Shown piece after piece: positions 63,843 to 64,000 of a DNA stretch of 64,000 nt. The stretch's first letter is position 1. Every line of letters begins with the position of its first letter. The notes under the pieces are model-generated. The model had not been told where the DNA came from. It saw nothing but the letters and a program-made list of their open reading frames with translations, and did not search any database. Made by a program: the position numbers and the translations under genes. Origin of the DNA: Amphritea atlantica. Its GTDB lineage: Bacteria > Pseudomonadota > Gammaproteobacteria > Pseudomonadales > Balneatricaceae. Where the stretch lies: assembly GCF_900111095.1 (NCBI RefSeq), contig NZ_FOGB01000013.1, positions 1 through 64,000 of the forward strand, in the 5' to 3' direction.

Positions 63843-63940
63843 TATGATTCCAAAAGGGTGGCTGGTATATCTGCTCGATACCATTTAGTCATGCGGCTAT
63901 ACATATGAGATAAGATATAAGAGGCTGAACGACTGAGTGA

Positions 63941-64000
63941 TCAGGAACGACTCATAAAGGCCTCAATATATTTAGCAATACTCTCACTCAGGTAGCCCTC
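63941..64000 (-). CDS. C-terminal end of an unidentified gene (partial)
   Basis: The last 19 codons and stop of an open frame entering from the right edge, ending IAKYIEAFMSRS. The amphipathic helix resembles the end of many transcriptional regulators such as LysR types, but 19 residues cannot prove a family. Confidence 0.3.
   Translation of the reverse strand, partial: EGYLSESIAKYIEAFMSRS

Noticed and set aside
1-64000. tRNA, rRNA, CRISPR, integrase or prophage genes
   Set aside because: None seen on either strand; the only strong repeats are inside rnfC.

Overview
The window reads as chromosome of a Gram-negative gammaproteobacterium, probably a marine, metabolically versatile type close to the Oceanospirillales. 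This is inferred from an rnfABCDGE operon with a long repeat-bearing RnfC, a tripartite TRAP carboxylate transporter, a DcaP-like outer-membrane porin, CysNC/APS-reductase sulfate assimilation and a complete methionine salvage pathway. No species can be fixed from sequence alone. I saw no rRNA, tRNA, CRISPR array or intact mobile element. Layout: bases 1-8938 (minus strand) hold an aromatic ring-hydroxylation and meta-cleavage operon (cluster A). In transcription order it encodes a meta-cleavage product hydrolase, a two-subunit LigA/LigB-type extradiol dioxygenase, a Rieske ferredoxin, dioxygenase alpha and beta subunits, a cis-dihydrodiol dehydrogenase, an NPD-type flavin oxidoreductase, a 2-hydroxypentadienoate hydratase, a feruloyl-CoA-synthase-like ligase and an acylating acetaldehyde dehydrogenase cut by the window edge. 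Its control region holds a good sigma70 promoter bracketed by copies of the palindrome ATACA-N4-TGTAT. Bases 9763-11756 hold an outer-membrane porin with 21-bp direct repeats upstream and a convergent AraC-family regulator. Bases 12067-22164 (cluster B) hold a second feruloyl-CoA-synthase homologue, an acyl-CoA dehydrogenase, an SDR 3-hydroxyacyl-CoA dehydrogenase and an enoyl-CoA hydratase on the minus strand. Divergent from them are a TRAP transporter and a CouO-like amidohydrolase, followed by a MarR regulator. Together these look like uptake, CoA activation and beta-oxidation-like shortening of a phenylpropanoid side chain, ending with hydrolytic cleavage of a beta-keto thioester instead of a thiolase; the aromatic product could in principle be passed on to ring cleavage. 

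Bases 22436-40933 are mostly housekeeping: a Bcr/CflA exporter, an omega-amidase and methionine/glutamine transaminase pair, a D,D-endopeptidase next to a zinc-sensing (CZB) diguanylate cyclase, a YgeA-type racemase, the methionine salvage genes mtnK, mtnA, mtnD, mtnC and mtnB, a PAS-GGDEF protein, a lipoprotein plus small-protein pair of unknown function, asparaginase and dihydroorotase. The transaminase and omega-amidase supply the last step of methionine salvage, so every step from methylthioribose to methionine is encoded within about 11 kb. 

Bases 41041-47220 hold a small heat-shock gene with a sigma32-like promoter and a ROSE-like RNA thermometer, a DegQ-type protease, a GIY-YIG protein, hydrolase and lipoprotein genes, and two tandem HDOD paralogues. 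Bases 47396-55845 hold sulfate assimilation: cysG, an APS-type cysH, a DUF934 gene, a sulfite reductase haemoprotein and a TauE-like exporter, divergent from cysD and a cysN whose C-terminal APS-kinase domain is degenerate. Bases 56090-62560 hold the rnf operon. The tail holds a gene remnant, a 42-residue lysine-rich protein, a small conserved protein and the end of an unidentified gene.
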